A stretch of DNA of 64,000 bases from an uncultured Lachnospiraceae bacterium (GCA_910578885.1 CAJTSH010000013.1:19130-83129), one strand, 5' to 3'. Counted from the stretch's first letter, positions 9,901 through 18,156 are shown. Notes: a model not told the origin generated them from the letters alone. Translations and numbers: made by a program.

Positions 9901-9987
9901 CCTCATAGACTGATATTCATACCCTAATCTAAGAAACTGTATTGTAGCAGGTATTTTTACTCTCGTATCTTCATTGAATGCAGCCAT
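6946..9987 (-). CDS. hsdR: Type I restriction endonuclease subunit R
   Basis: A 1013-residue ATP-dependent translocase/nuclease, the usual length for the family. The N-terminal nuclease domain shows RPDINILING...LAFLEVKK (the D...ExK catalytic pattern). The SF2 motor carries the Walker A motif TQGSGKT, the DEAD-type box VDEAH, and the C-terminal helicase motif QTISRVNRP. With HsdM and HsdS it cuts unmethylated DNA after translocation. It is first in the operon; the start ATG is preceded by GAGGAGGATG. The region upstream to dtxR (9988-10190) has AT-rich promoter-like sequence in both directions. Confidence 0.94.
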   Translation of the reverse strand: MAAFNEDTRVKIPATIQFLRLGYEYQSMREADIDFHTKIFINRFKPALERVNGRQFSYNEIKEILTDINHVIKNNDLGKEFYNWLVNPLERVKLIDFKDFTNNDFAVVDELPFSIVAGTEEGSFRPDINILINGIPLAFLEVKKPNNEGGIQKEFDRMLNQRLKNPDYKKFFHMIQLVSFSNNMEYAQEDDAEDVKAGSFYTTPNGRNTSFSFLREDEELYHLDYPYKEISKDTIKYVMKDCGYRQSETDTPEFEQNLRVDTPCNSFVTSVFDKERFIFFLQYGMIFVDGKVPEKHIMRYPQFFAVRKIIERLEKGGKGGIIWHTQGSGKTGLAAFANRVIRDYYAKNNVNTRFFFVVDRIDLLRQASVEFKNRGLNVVNCNSKAEFAAELNKPLSTNIDSKSIGEICVVNIQKFEGSMPEAKNDYHANVQRVFFVDEAHRSYSSTGEFFKNLMTCDLDAVYIALTGTPLLSKKERSNLKFGDYIHKYFYDKSIADGYTLRIKKENIDTVAKSEIKKNLEIEDRKLEDKDVYESDAYVKALGQFIEKDFINFRLQNADKTIGGMIVCKTNLQARKVHDWFKHNSALITGLVITDASDPLQSKINKNNQDNFRDTLVPDMLIVNFMLTTGYDVKRLKKMYLLRGPHAQSLLQTISRVNRPYKSPTGKVYKYGYIVDFVDIEQEYDKTIEAYIRELEADLNENGENEGSLTGLVIDKEDINKKYHRYVDELEDIYPTDNLERFSRQLNYYNKDILLKIRRLLNGIKECETEFILSRAMDYAAQVDSVKNRQLLRLVQNRIDMINLSTNTVEMMDVISNDEVIEILYEFIKTKVIIMDLGQLTPDNPKFQRFEKVVREVQTEIKNNKNKGDIKIVKLNQLLQEIFDKLSISDLSDLESITDELLEALKRARDINYENERLATLYGGNYAFVKTYQNAIENYSADKSDIERMLVLIYEVVKDVVDSEVVVVQGRKNFADSIKSKVTAQLLKEKIFSKIKVFYDQILNELYTNIQLFK

Positions 9988-10078
9988 CTCACATCCTCCT
10001 CATATCACTGTTTCAAATTGATTGTATCATATACCCATTATAAATACCACAGAAGCACAACATCCACTTCTAAAATAT

Positions 10079-10106
10079 TTGAAATCAATTATAATTGTGT
10101 TATAAT
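10079..10106 (+). promoter_or_regulatory. Promoter of the DtxR-family regulator
   Basis: TTGAAA (10079-10084), a 16-base spacer, then TATAAT (10101-10106), 84 bases before the chosen start codon. No copy of the GTTAG/CTAAC operator is present here, so autoregulation through that motif is not supported. Confidence 0.6.
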
Positions 10107-10190
10107 GTTAAGTAATTATATGAAATGATGCCGAAGACAAATTACTTGCTGCAGAGCATGGCATACAACGAACTATTAGGGGGATTTTCA

Positions 10191-10550
10191 ATGACTACAA
10201 ACGAATCCGCAGAAAACTATCTTGAAACCATACTTATCTTAAGCCAAAAACGCCCGGTTGTACGTTCTGTCGATATTGCCAATGAACTCGGGTTCAAAAA
10301 ATCCAGCGTCAGCGTCGCTATGAAGAACCTGCGTGAGAAGAACCACATTACGGTAACTCCCGAGGGATTTATCTATCTGACCGATGCCGGAAAGGAAATT
10401 GCGGAAATGATCTATGAGCGCCACAAGCTGCTGACCGCATGGCTGATACGCCTCGGCGTAGACGAGCATATTGCGGCTGAAGACGCCTGCCGCATGGAGC
10501 ATGTCATCAGCAAAGAGAGTTTTGAAGCGATTAAAAACCACATTAAATAA
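10191..10550 (+). CDS. Short DtxR/MntR-family metal-dependent transcriptional repressor
   Basis: A 119-residue regulator. The start is ATG 10191, preceded by GGGGGA; upstream in-frame ATGs lack a ribosome site. Residues 5-60 form the winged helix-turn-helix (VRSVDIANELGFKKSSVSVAMKNL). Residues 65-119 carry the metal/dimer region: His78 (ERHKLL), then Cys100-x-x-Glu103-His104. In MntR the first of these is Glu, in DtxR it is Cys (family knowledge), so the Cys points to Fe(II) rather than Mn(II). The residue matching MntR Asp8 is Asn8. The C-terminal SH3-like domain of full DtxR is absent, as in MntR-sized members. Likely targets in the window are the operators before feoA and the DUF2325 gene. 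Confidence 0.8.
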   Translation: MTTNESAENYLETILILSQKRPVVRSVDIANELGFKKSSVSVAMKNLREKNHITVTPEGFIYLTDAGKEIAEMIYERHKLLTAWLIRLGVDEHIAAEDACRMEHVISKESFEAIKNHIK

Positions 10551-10558
10551 TATAGCTT

Positions 10559-10646
10559 ATGAGAATCCTGCTTTTGGATTCTCATAAAAGGCGCCGATTT
10601 TGCGCCGTCCATCCGATTATGTGAAGCCGATTTTGCTTCGCATAAT
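10559..10646. repeat. Three consecutive hairpins between dtxR and hypE
   Basis: Three perfect or near-perfect hairpins follow one another: 10559-10585 (10-bp stem ATGAGAATCC/GGATTCTCAT), 10590-10606 (GGCGC/GCGCC) and 10616-10646 (12-base arms, one mismatch). Each has a 7-base loop, two of them identical (CGATTTT) and the first similar (TGCTTTT). They lie between convergent genes, so a terminator role is likely; read on the minus strand the middle hairpin is followed by TTTT. None has a strong U-tract on the plus strand. Confidence 0.6.
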
Positions 10647-10649
10647 ATG

Positions 10650-11651
10650 TCAGCAGATCCGCGGCAGACCTTCGCCCTGTAAGATATCCAGCACTCTTCT
10701 GCCGCCGATTCTTGTCTTTAAAATCAGCCGTCCCCTCTCTGACTCTGTCTCCGGTTCCATAACTTCTCCGATGATGGCTGCATTTTCCCCATATTCTGCG
10801 CTGCGCATGATTTCCAATGCCTTCCTTGCATCCTCTTTTGCCGCAAGGGCAATCAGCTTCCCCTCATTTCCCATATAAAGCGGATCTAACCCCAACAAAC
10901 CGCAGAAATCCCAAACCTGCAGATTGATCGGCAGGGCGCCTTCTTCAATTTCAAACTGCATTCCGCTGGAAACTGCAAGCTCCTTTAACACGGTTGCAAG
11001 ACCGCCCCTTGTCACGTCCCTCAGCGTGCGTATTTGTATATTTTCATCCAAAAGCTTTTTTACCATGTCGGTTAACGGCGCATTATCGCTTGTAATTGTA
11101 TTTTTAATTCCCATCCGGCTGCTCAAAATTGCCGCATGATGATCCCCCAGACTGCCGGATACCAGAATGACGTCTCCCGCCCTTCCGTTTGCAGAGGAAA
11201 TGTCAATCGCCTCCGGTACGAATCCGACTCCGGTAGTATTGATAAATATTCCCCCGTTCCCCTCAACCACCTTGGTGTCCCCGGCAATAATCTGTACGCC
11301 CGCTTCTTTCGCAGTCTTTGCCATAGAGTTTACCAGACGCTTCAGCTGAACAGTATCCGCCCCTTCCTGCAAAATAAAACCACAGGTGATATATTTCGGC
11401 ACAGCCCCCCGCATCAAAAGGTCATTGACAGTTCCGCAGATACTAAGCCGTCCGATATCTCCTCCCGGAAATTCCAAGGGCGTGACCACAAAACTGTCGG
11501 TGGTGACGGCAATCCTTGGAGTTCCCTCCACAACTGCCGCATCCTCCATTGCAGACAATATCTCATTCGAAAATGCCTTTGCAAAAATCTGCTCTATCAA
11601 CTCTCCCGTCGAACGGCCTCCACTGCCGTGTTCCATCCTGATTTTATTCAT
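10650..11651 (-). CDS. hypE: Hydrogenase maturation protein HypE (carbamoyl dehydratase)
   Basis: A 333-residue protein of the PurM/HypE superfamily. The N-terminus has the typical HGSGGRSTGELI motif, and the nucleotide-binding stretch includes GDTKVVEG. It ends with the family's C-terminal Cys (EGLPRIC), which receives the carbamoyl group from HypF and is dehydrated to thiocyanate, the source of the CN ligands of the NiFe(CN)2CO centre. It is last in the ech-hyp operon and overlaps hypD by 4 bases (ATGA). No defect is seen. Confidence 0.95.
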   Translation of the reverse strand: MNKIRMEHGSGGRSTGELIEQIFAKAFSNEILSAMEDAAVVEGTPRIAVTTDSFVVTPLEFPGGDIGRLSICGTVNDLLMRGAVPKYITCGFILQEGADTVQLKRLVNSMAKTAKEAGVQIIAGDTKVVEGNGGIFINTTGVGFVPEAIDISSANGRAGDVILVSGSLGDHHAAILSSRMGIKNTITSDNAPLTDMVKKLLDENIQIRTLRDVTRGGLATVLKELAVSSGMQFEIEEGALPINLQVWDFCGLLGLDPLYMGNEGKLIALAAKEDARKALEIMRSAEYGENAAIIGEVMEPETESERGRLILKTRIGGRRVLDILQGEGLPRIC

Positions 11652-12703
11652 GCATTTCCTCCGTCACTTAAATAATTCTGATAACAGCTTCCCTCATAAG
11701 AAACCATACATGCGCCCTGCGGGCTGCCTGGTGTGCAGCTTCTGCCAAAAAGCGGGCATTCCTGCGGCATAAGCTTCCCTGTCAATATTTTATCGCAGCG
11801 GCATCCATGATTCAGCTTTTTATCCTCTATAAGAGATGCGCTCCCTGCATCATACCTCTTATATGCATCTTTCAGCAAAAGCCCGGATAACGGGATATTT
11901 CCCATTCCCCGCCACACAGCGTCGCAGGGCATAAAATACGTTTCCAGCTTTTTTTTCGCTATCAGGTTTCCCTGCGGCGTGACGACGGACGGATAGAAGT
12001 TCTTCACCGCCGCTTCTCTTTCTTTTGCCATCCGCACCAGACCGTAAATTGCAAGCAAAAGTTCCCTGTCCCCAAAGCCGGATACCGCAAAAGGAATTTG
12101 AAATTCCTTTGCCAACGGAAGAAATGCATCGCTTCCGATTACAGCGCAGACATGACCGGGCGCCAGAAATCCGTCGATTTCCCCACCCTCTTGCATAAGA
12201 TTCCGAATTGCCTGCGGCATTGTCTTTAACGCCGTCAAAAGCCGGATATTGGTAAATCCTCCACGGATTGCCTCCTCCAAAAGCAGCGTATAGACCGGAG
12301 CCGTCGTCTCAAAGCCCACTGCTGCAAACACATATGTGATACCGGGATTTTCCGCCGCCAGCTTTAGAGTGTCCAGCGGAGAATACACCATTTCCACAGA
12401 CGCCCCTTCTCCTCTTGCCGCACTTAAGCTTCCCCTGCTGCCCGGAACCCGGAGCATATCCCCGAATGTCACCACACAGGTATCCTTCTCCTTTGCGAGC
12501 TCCAAAAGCCTGTCAATATAGGCAGACGGCGTCACACAGACCGGACATCCCGGACCGCTGACCAGCCGTATTTTCGGTGAAAGCATTCCGCGGATGCCAA
12601 ATTTGGAAATCGCCGCCGTATGGCTTCCGCAGACTTCCATCAGCTTTAACGTTCTCCCGTCATACTCCCTTAAATATGATGCTATATCTTCCATTGTTCT
12701 CAT
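11648..12703 (-). CDS. hypD: Hydrogenase maturation protein HypD
   Basis: A 351-residue iron-sulfur protein that, with HypC, assembles the Fe(CN)2CO unit. The conserved MEVCGSHT and GPGCPVCVTP motifs are present, as are the C-terminal cysteines that bind the [4Fe-4S] cluster (CRCDKI, CPLFGRSC, GACMVSYEGSC). It overlaps hypC and hypE by ATGA on both sides, so the three are translationally coupled. It has full family length. Confidence 0.96.
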   Translation of the reverse strand: MRTMEDIASYLREYDGRTLKLMEVCGSHTAAISKFGIRGMLSPKIRLVSGPGCPVCVTPSAYIDRLLELAKEKDTCVVTFGDMLRVPGSRGSLSAARGEGASVEMVYSPLDTLKLAAENPGITYVFAAVGFETTAPVYTLLLEEAIRGGFTNIRLLTALKTMPQAIRNLMQEGGEIDGFLAPGHVCAVIGSDAFLPLAKEFQIPFAVSGFGDRELLLAIYGLVRMAKEREAAVKNFYPSVVTPQGNLIAKKKLETYFMPCDAVWRGMGNIPLSGLLLKDAYKRYDAGSASLIEDKKLNHGCRCDKILTGKLMPQECPLFGRSCTPGSPQGACMVSYEGSCYQNYLSDGGNA

Positions 12704-12909
12704 GAATCTATCTCACCCATCAATTCCAGAATTTCTTCCGCCTCCTGCTGTTTCATGCTCTGAATCACACAGCCCGCATGAACCAGAACATAATCCCCCG
12801 GATTTACGTTTACCAGTCCCGTATAGGCGTTTACCTGATTCCCGGAAAAATCCACCAACGCCTTTTTCCCTTCCACTGAAACCACTTTTCCTGGCAATGC
12901 TACACACAT
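12700..12909 (-). CDS. hypC: Hydrogenase maturation chaperone HypC
   Basis: A 69-residue OB-fold chaperone beginning MCVALPGKV, with the N-terminal Cys2 that carries the Fe(CN)2CO precursor. The start is ATG 12909, preceded by AAAGGAGGAAA; a longer in-frame reading to 13029 runs back into hypF and has no support. It hands the iron centre to the hydrogenase large subunit. It overlaps hypD by 4 bases and lies 23 bases after hypF, just beyond a palindromic repeat (12931-13007). Confidence 0.95.
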   Translation of the reverse strand: MCVALPGKVVSVEGKKALVDFSGNQVNAYTGLVNVNPGDYVLVHAGCVIQSMKQQEAEEILELMGEIDS

Positions 12910-12930
12910 GCTGCTTTCCTCCTTTTGTTT

Positions 12931-13007
12931 TGTTACAGTTCGGCCTTCGGCTTTACTGTAACAGAATCCGCCCCATTTCGAGTTTGCCTGCGGCAAAGCG
13001 GGGATTC
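12931..13007 (+). repeat. Palindromic repeat element, copy 1 (covers the hypF 3' end)
   Basis: A hairpin TGTTACAGT...ACTGTAACA (12931-12963), with an inner GGCC-TTC-GGCT stem, is followed by GAATCCGCCCC...CGGGGATTC (12964-13007). About 75 bases are nearly identical to 51239-51315, and the first hairpin recurs at 39624-39654. It encodes the last 25 or so residues of HypF in this copy, indicating insertion or capture at the gene end. Confidence 0.75.
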
Positions 13008-15491
13008 TTGACCACTCTGCATACCGCATAGATATGCCTGTCCCAGACAGATGCCGCCGTCACCTGCCGGAACCTGTTCGTTCATGTATACCTGAAAACC
13101 TTCTGCCTCAAGCCTTCTGATTGTCTCCTCCAGCAGAATCCGGTTCTGGAAAGTTCCGCCGCCAAGCGCAGCCTGCTTTTGCACCGAGTCCTCCCAGACT
13201 TCTGCTGCCAGACGGGAACATATTTCATGAACAAAATCCGCAACAGCCACGATAAATCCGCGGGCAAGCTCCTCCCTCGGCACGCCAAGACAAACTGCAT
13301 CTATCATGTTTTGAAATAAATGCTCTGTATTCCCCAGCAAGCCCTCTGTGCATTCTATCTGAAGCGGATATGCTTTCTTTGTTTTTGCAGCCAGATATTC
13401 CAGCTCTATAGGGGCTTCTCCTTCATATTCATTATAACCGCAGATGTCAAGCAATGCACTCACTGCATCGAAAAGCCTCCCCATCGAAGAAGAAACTACC
13501 GTATTGACACCGCAGGCAATCGCCGAATTTACCAGCCGGTAATGATCTCCATTCAGCCACGGCAGTTTTTCCCACCGCCCCTTTAGCTTTTGCTCAAACT
13601 CCGTTCCGAAGGAAGCGAAATACCCATAGAGAATGCTCTTCGTATTCCTTGCGCCCTCGTCTCCTCCTGGCATGTGCACCGGAATCAGGTGTGCCATGCG
13701 CTTCATCCCGATTCCGTCCCAGAGCAGAAATTCGCTTCCCCAGATACTTCCGTCAGTTCCGTATCCGGTTCCGTCAAATGCTACGCACAGAACCTTCCCT
13801 TGCAGTCCATGCTCCGCGATCACGGAAGCGCCGTGGGCAAAATGATGCTGGAACTGAAAGACCTTTTTCTCCAACTGCCATTTCGCATGCATCCGCTCGG
13901 CCAATTTCACAGACATATACGCCGGATGCAGGTCGGATGCGGCATATTTCGGAGAAAATCCAAAAAGCCGCCGGATGCGCTCTGTTTCCCGCTCATACAT
14001 TCTATAGCTCTCCTCATCCTGCAAATCCCCCAGATGCTGGCTTAAATACGCCCTTCCTCCTTCCGCAAAACAAAAGCATGCTTTCAAATCCCCGCCTGCC
14101 GCAAATACCTCACCGGTATCTTTTTGCAGCTTCACAGGCTCCGGCACCATTCCCCTTGCTCTGCGGATGACCTGCCGCCTTTTTGCCGCAATGCGCACAA
14201 CCGAATCATCCAAAGGCGTCACGATTCTCCTCTCATGTTGTAAAACGCCGAGCGGAACGTCCACAAGCCGGGCTGCCTGCAGCATCCACGAGAGCATTTG
14301 CTCATTTTCCGTAATGATCAGCTCACCGGAACAGTTTGCACTGGTCATTACAAGCGGTCCAAGATTCTCCGCAAGCAGAATCTGAAGAGGATTGCAGGGC
14401 AGCATTGCGCCGATATCCGGGCTAAGACCGCAGACATTTTCTGCAAACTGCATAAGACCGCCGCAGTCTTTCGCATCTGCTACAGTTGTTTCTGCCGCAG
14501 CCCCTCCTTCCGTCTGCCCCTGGCACTCTTTTGCAGCAAGCAATACTATCGGTCTTGGAACCGACAGCAGCTGCTCTTCTTCCTGCAAGTCCACGCTGCA
14601 ATACTGCCCGACCGATTCTATATCGGGAAACAATACCGCAAACGGCTTTTTCTCCCTCCCTTTCATCTGCCGCAGCGCCTCTACCGCAGAACTGCAATAG
14701 GGAGAACAGGCAAGATGAAAGCCCCCGATGTCCTTGACCGCAACGATCCCGCCGGACCGCAGGCACAGGGCTGCTCTTTTCTCCGCTTCTGCTTCCCGCA
14801 GCGCTGCCGTTTTCAGTTCTTCTGCCGCATCTTTTTCCTTCCCTTGTCTCTTTCCTGCTCCAATGCAAGTATCCATACCTTCCGTTCCCCGGATTTCCAC
14901 ATAAGAAAGCGCAGGTCCGCAATCCGGACATGCAATCGTCTGGGCATGCCTGCGGACGTCTCCTTTTCTTTGATATTCTCCCTGACATTCCTCACAGAGT
15001 GCGAAATCCCGCATGGTAATCGACGGTCTGTCATATGGAATCCTCTCGAGGATACTGTAACGCGGACCACAAGAAGTACAACTGATGAACGGATAACGGT
15101 ATCTTCGGTTCCGGCTGTCCAAAAGCTCTTTCCTGCAGCTCGGACAAGTCGGCAGATCCGGCGGAAGAAACGGAACTTCCGTCTCTTCTGCCGCCGAAGC
15201 GCTCGCCTCAATTACGAACGCCTTTGCACCAGCCCGTGCAGTATCCGATTCCAAAACCGCATCCACCCGCGCGCCCTCCGGCTTTCGCTCCTTAAGCGCC
15301 AAAAGGAACTGTTCCACCTGACATTTCTTTCCCTCTGCCATTACGGTAACAATTCCCGCTGTATTTTTTACCCATCCGGTAATCCCATATTCTTCTGCAA
15401 GCCCTGCGACAAAGGGGCGGTATCCGATTCCCTGTACCAGCCCCTTTATCACAATTTTTTTTGCCGTTTTCTCCTCTGCCGCTTCCATCAC
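12933..15491 (-). CDS. hypF: Carbamoyltransferase HypF
   Basis: An 852-residue protein that makes carbamoyl-AMP and transfers the carbamoyl group to HypE. Domains in order: acylphosphatase (about 10-95; GLVQGIGYRPF), two zinc fingers (CPSC...CTSC and CEEC...CPDC, about 110-195), YrdC-like domain (about 230-420) and Kae1/carbamoyltransferase domain (about 430-830; FQHHFAH, FDGTGYGTDG). It is about 80-100 residues longer than usual, from a charged insert after the second zinc finger (around 205-240), a second insert near 330 and a C-terminal tail encoded by a repeat element. It overlaps hypA by ATGA. The inserts lie outside the catalytic motifs, so activity is expected. Confidence 0.94.
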   Translation of the reverse strand: MMEAAEEKTAKKIVIKGLVQGIGYRPFVAGLAEEYGITGWVKNTAGIVTVMAEGKKCQVEQFLLALKERKPEGARVDAVLESDTARAGAKAFVIEASASAAEETEVPFLPPDLPTCPSCRKELLDSRNRRYRYPFISCTSCGPRYSILERIPYDRPSITMRDFALCEECQGEYQRKGDVRRHAQTIACPDCGPALSYVEIRGTEGMDTCIGAGKRQGKEKDAAEELKTAALREAEAEKRAALCLRSGGIVAVKDIGGFHLACSPYCSSAVEALRQMKGREKKPFAVLFPDIESVGQYCSVDLQEEEQLLSVPRPIVLLAAKECQGQTEGGAAAETTVADAKDCGGLMQFAENVCGLSPDIGAMLPCNPLQILLAENLGPLVMTSANCSGELIITENEQMLSWMLQAARLVDVPLGVLQHERRIVTPLDDSVVRIAAKRRQVIRRARGMVPEPVKLQKDTGEVFAAGGDLKACFCFAEGGRAYLSQHLGDLQDEESYRMYERETERIRRLFGFSPKYAASDLHPAYMSVKLAERMHAKWQLEKKVFQFQHHFAHGASVIAEHGLQGKVLCVAFDGTGYGTDGSIWGSEFLLWDGIGMKRMAHLIPVHMPGGDEGARNTKSILYGYFASFGTEFEQKLKGRWEKLPWLNGDHYRLVNSAIACGVNTVVSSSMGRLFDAVSALLDICGYNEYEGEAPIELEYLAAKTKKAYPLQIECTEGLLGNTEHLFQNMIDAVCLGVPREELARGFIVAVADFVHEICSRLAAEVWEDSVQKQAALGGGTFQNRILLEETIRRLEAEGFQVYMNEQVPAGDGGICLGQAYLCGMQSGQESPLCRRQTRNGADSVTVKPKAEL

Positions 15492-15832
15492 TGCTCACAT
15501 TCCACACTTGTCAATTCCACCTCGTTTCCCGATTCGGTGGGATTGCCCTCCACGCCGCAGTCCGGACACTTATAATCTAACAGCTTTTTCTCAAATAATT
15601 TCCCGCACTGCGGACATTTTAACATGGAACGGGTGACAGTAATCTGAAATTCGGCTCCCTCGCTTGCCGTTCCTGCTGCCGCCTCGTCAAAATAATTCTT
15701 TACGACTTCCGGTGAATAACCGGAGCTTTCGCCAAAGGTTACATGCAATGTCTTTACTTTTGCAGCTCCTTTTTCTGCCGCCTCTTTATTTGCCTTTTCC
15801 ACCCATTCTACCGCTTTATGATATTCGTGCAT
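15488..15832 (-). CDS. hypA: Nickel insertion protein HypA
   Basis: A 114-residue zinc protein that delivers nickel to the hydrogenase large subunit. The start is ATG 15832, giving the family's obligatory MHE (His2 binds nickel), preceded by GGAGGAAATT; the ATG four codons earlier is inside the ribosome site. The zinc site CPQC...CPDC is at about 76-95. It follows echF by 15 bases. HypA normally works with the GTPase HypB, which is not in this operon. Confidence 0.92.
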   Translation of the reverse strand: MHEYHKAVEWVEKANKEAAEKGAAKVKTLHVTFGESSGYSPEVVKNYFDEAAAGTASEGAEFQITVTRSMLKCPQCGKLFEKKLLDYKCPDCGVEGNPTESGNEVELTSVECEQ

Positions 15833-15847
15833 AATTTCCTCCATGTG

Positions 15848-16264
15848 CTATTCTGCCTTTGCGTCAGCCTCAGCCTTTACAGGCGCTTTTGCCGCCGCTG
15901 CCTGTCCTGCGTTTCCTTCCGCGGCAGGCTTCACCACGCTTGTCGTATGCTTCTTCTCCTCCGGCGCTGTATAACCCGGTACAATGCTCAAACACTTCTT
16001 CGGACATTTTTCCACGCAGTACCCGCACTGGATACAGTCAAACCGGTTAATCGTCCATGCTCCCGTCCCACGGTTTACCTGTATCGCTCCGGGCGGACAG
16101 CTCCGCATACACAGACCGCAGAAAATGCAGTCCTCAATCTGAATTTCAATATGTCCTCTGGTACGCTCCGGATACTCTCTCGGCACTGCCGGATAGGAGG
16201 TAGTCACCGGTTTGGAGAACAGATTCCTTAGTACTGTCTTTGCTAATCCCATAAACTGTGCCAT
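15848..16264 (-). CDS. echF: Ech hydrogenase polyferredoxin subunit (NuoI-like)
   Basis: A 138-residue protein with two CxxCxxCxxxCP motifs (CIFCGLCMRSCP and CIQCGYCVEKCP, about residues 46-95), binding two [4Fe-4S] clusters that pass electrons from ferredoxin to the small subunit. It has the N-terminal GLAKTVLRNLFSKP helix typical of NuoI/EchF. The C-terminal 45 residues are an Ala/Lys/Glu-rich tail. It is the sixth hydrogenase gene and directly precedes hypA. Confidence 0.9.
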   Translation of the reverse strand: MAQFMGLAKTVLRNLFSKPVTTSYPAVPREYPERTRGHIEIQIEDCIFCGLCMRSCPPGAIQVNRGTGAWTINRFDCIQCGYCVEKCPKKCLSIVPGYTAPEEKKHTTSVVKPAAEGNAGQAAAAKAPVKAEADAKAE

Positions 16265-16275
16265 TTCTTTTCCTC

Positions 16276-17355
16276 CTATCGTTCCGTACAGCTGATGCAG
16301 GGGTCAATCGTAAGTATCAAAAGAGGAACGTCTGCAAACTGCGCTCCCTTAAGCGTCTGCAGCATCGCCGGGATATTTGCAAAGGTCGGCGTGCGCACGC
16401 GCATCCGATCCAAAAACTTCGTTCCGTTTGCCCTTACATAATAAAACGCTTCCCCGCGCGGCTGCTCTAACCTCACGAAATATTCCCCGTCCGGATTTCC
16501 CTTTACCGGAACAGAAATCTCACCCTGCGGGATTTTTGCCGCTGCCTGACGGATAATTCCTATGGACTGGAAAATCTCTCCGATACGTACCTTGCAGCGG
16601 GCAAGACTGTCGCATTCTGTACTCGTTATGATTTCAAAATCAATATCTCCATACGCCGCATAACCGGTCTTGCGCATGTCCACTTCAATCCCGCTGGCAC
16701 GCATCATAGGTCCCACCGCGCCCCTGCGGATGGCGTCGTCTTTTGTAATAATTCCAACGCCTTCCAGCCTGCTTTTTACCGTAAAATCATTTAAAAATAC
16801 GGTCGTCGTCTCCTTCAGCTCTTTTTCCATGTCATCTAAAATAGAAACAAAACTCTTTAACATGTCAGAAGGCATATCCTTTAACACGCCGCCCACCTTA
16901 TTTACGGAAAAGATGACGCGCCCTCCGGTAGAAATTTCGAACATATCAAGAATTTTCTCCCTCAGTCTCCAAGACTGCATGAACAGAGCTTCAAACCCAA
17001 AAGCGTCTGCTAAAAGTCCCAGCCACAGAAGATGGCTGTGGAGCCTTGACATTTCACACCAGATTGTCCGAAGATAATCTGCACGCCTCGGAACCTCCAC
17101 CTGCATGATTTTCTCCAATGCATTACAGTACCCCATTCCGTGCATAAAGGAACAGATTCCGCAAATACGCTCCGTGACATAGACCATTTCATTAAAATCC
17201 TTTTTTGTCACAAGGCTTTCCAGCCCCCTGTGCACATATCCAATGGACGGAACCGCCTCTATGACAGTCTCATCCTCTAAAACCAAATCCAGATGAATCG
17301 GCTCCGGCAAAACCGGATGCTGCGGTCCAAATGGTACAATGCTTCTCTTTGCCAT
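16276..17355 (-). CDS. echE: Ech [NiFe] hydrogenase large subunit (NuoD-like)
   Basis: A 359-residue catalytic subunit of a group 4 [NiFe] hydrogenase. The nickel ligands are RICGIC (about 62-67) and DPCISC at the very C-terminus. The protein stops three residues after the last Cys (TER), so there is no C-terminal extension for a maturation protease to remove, and no such protease is encoded here. Its start abuts the echD stop. It reduces protons with electrons from ferredoxin on the cytoplasmic side of the membrane complex. Confidence 0.94.
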   Translation of the reverse strand: MAKRSIVPFGPQHPVLPEPIHLDLVLEDETVIEAVPSIGYVHRGLESLVTKKDFNEMVYVTERICGICSFMHGMGYCNALEKIMQVEVPRRADYLRTIWCEMSRLHSHLLWLGLLADAFGFEALFMQSWRLREKILDMFEISTGGRVIFSVNKVGGVLKDMPSDMLKSFVSILDDMEKELKETTTVFLNDFTVKSRLEGVGIITKDDAIRRGAVGPMMRASGIEVDMRKTGYAAYGDIDFEIITSTECDSLARCKVRIGEIFQSIGIIRQAAAKIPQGEISVPVKGNPDGEYFVRLEQPRGEAFYYVRANGTKFLDRMRVRTPTFANIPAMLQTLKGAQFADVPLLILTIDPCISCTER

Positions 17356-17712
17356 CTACTTTTCCTCCTTTGCCAGGAATGGCGTCTCCTCATTGATTCG
17401 GTACAGCTTGCCATGATAGTCCACCTTCATATATTCCACCTTTAGCCCGAACAGCTCGCGCATTTCATTCTCATAGAGAATCGCCGCCTTATAGACACGT
17501 GAAATACTCGGTACAATCTCTTCCTTATCAACTACGAGACGATAATTTACCAATTCAAAATCCTTCGCAAAGGAATAGCTGACCTCATAGATTCCTTCCC
17601 GAAAGGTACAGCAGATCTGCGCCAGTCTCCAATAATCGTTTTTCTTCTCCATAATAATCGGAAGCAGCTCCACCAGCTCTATTTTAACAATATTTGATCC
17701 TAAATCTTCCAT
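17356..17712 (-). CDS. echD: Ech hydrogenase subunit D (NuoC-like)
   Basis: A 118-residue NuoC/30-kDa-type subunit. The conserved ISRVYKAAILYENEMRELFGLKVE stretch (about 72-97, the NuoC signature) is present. It links small and large subunits of the soluble arm. Its ATG overlaps the echC stop by one base (TGATG), and its stop touches the echE start, indicating tight coupling. Confidence 0.9.
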   Translation of the reverse strand: MEDLGSNIVKIELVELLPIIMEKKNDYWRLAQICCTFREGIYEVSYSFAKDFELVNYRLVVDKEEIVPSISRVYKAAILYENEMRELFGLKVEYMKVDYHGKLYRINEETPFLAKEEK

Positions 17713-18146
17713 CAGCGTTCTCCTTTTTCCTGCTCATGCTTTTTCTGGAACAATGCCACCGCTTTTACCACTCCATCAATGATAGATTCCGGTCTCGCTG
17801 CACATCCGGGAACATAGATATCCACCGGAATTACGGTGTCAACACCGCCCTTGATATTGTAACACTCCTTAAAAATTCCTCCGGTACAGGCACAGGTTCC
17901 CACTGCAAGCACCACCTTGGGGCTTGGCATCTGTTCGTAGATCTGTCTTACCACGTCCTCATTCTGGCTGTTAATTCCCCCGGTAATCAGGAAAATATCC
18001 GCATGCATCGGATTTCCGGTATTCACCACCCCGAAACGCTCCACGTCATACACCGGCGTCGTACATGCCAGCACCTCAATATCGCAGCCATTGCAGCTTG
18101 ATCCGTCATAGTGGAGAAGCCATGGCGATTTATGTATATTCTTCAT
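17712..18146 (-). CDS. echC: Ech [NiFe] hydrogenase small subunit (NuoB-like)
   Basis: A 144-residue small subunit holding the proximal [4Fe-4S] cluster. Its ligands are Cys18 and Cys21 (SSCNGCDIE), a Cys in GTCACTGG and one in VPGCAARPE, the group 4 pattern, without the extra ferredoxin-like domain of uptake hydrogenases. It transfers electrons from EchF to the nickel-iron site in EchE. It has a good ribosome site (TAGGAGGATTAAG). Confidence 0.93.
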   Translation of the reverse strand: MKNIHKSPWLLHYDGSSCNGCDIEVLACTTPVYDVERFGVVNTGNPMHADIFLITGGINSQNEDVVRQIYEQMPSPKVVLAVGTCACTGGIFKECYNIKGGVDTVIPVDIYVPGCAARPESIIDGVVKAVALFQKKHEQEKGER

Positions 18147-18156
18147 CTTAATCCTC

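Noticed and set aside
14298..15575. Long open frame (425 codons) on the plus strand opposite hypF
   Set aside because: It is the complement of the well-supported hypF/hypA genes, rich in Arg/Pro/Cys/Phe, without family motifs or a ribosome site; a codon-bias shadow.
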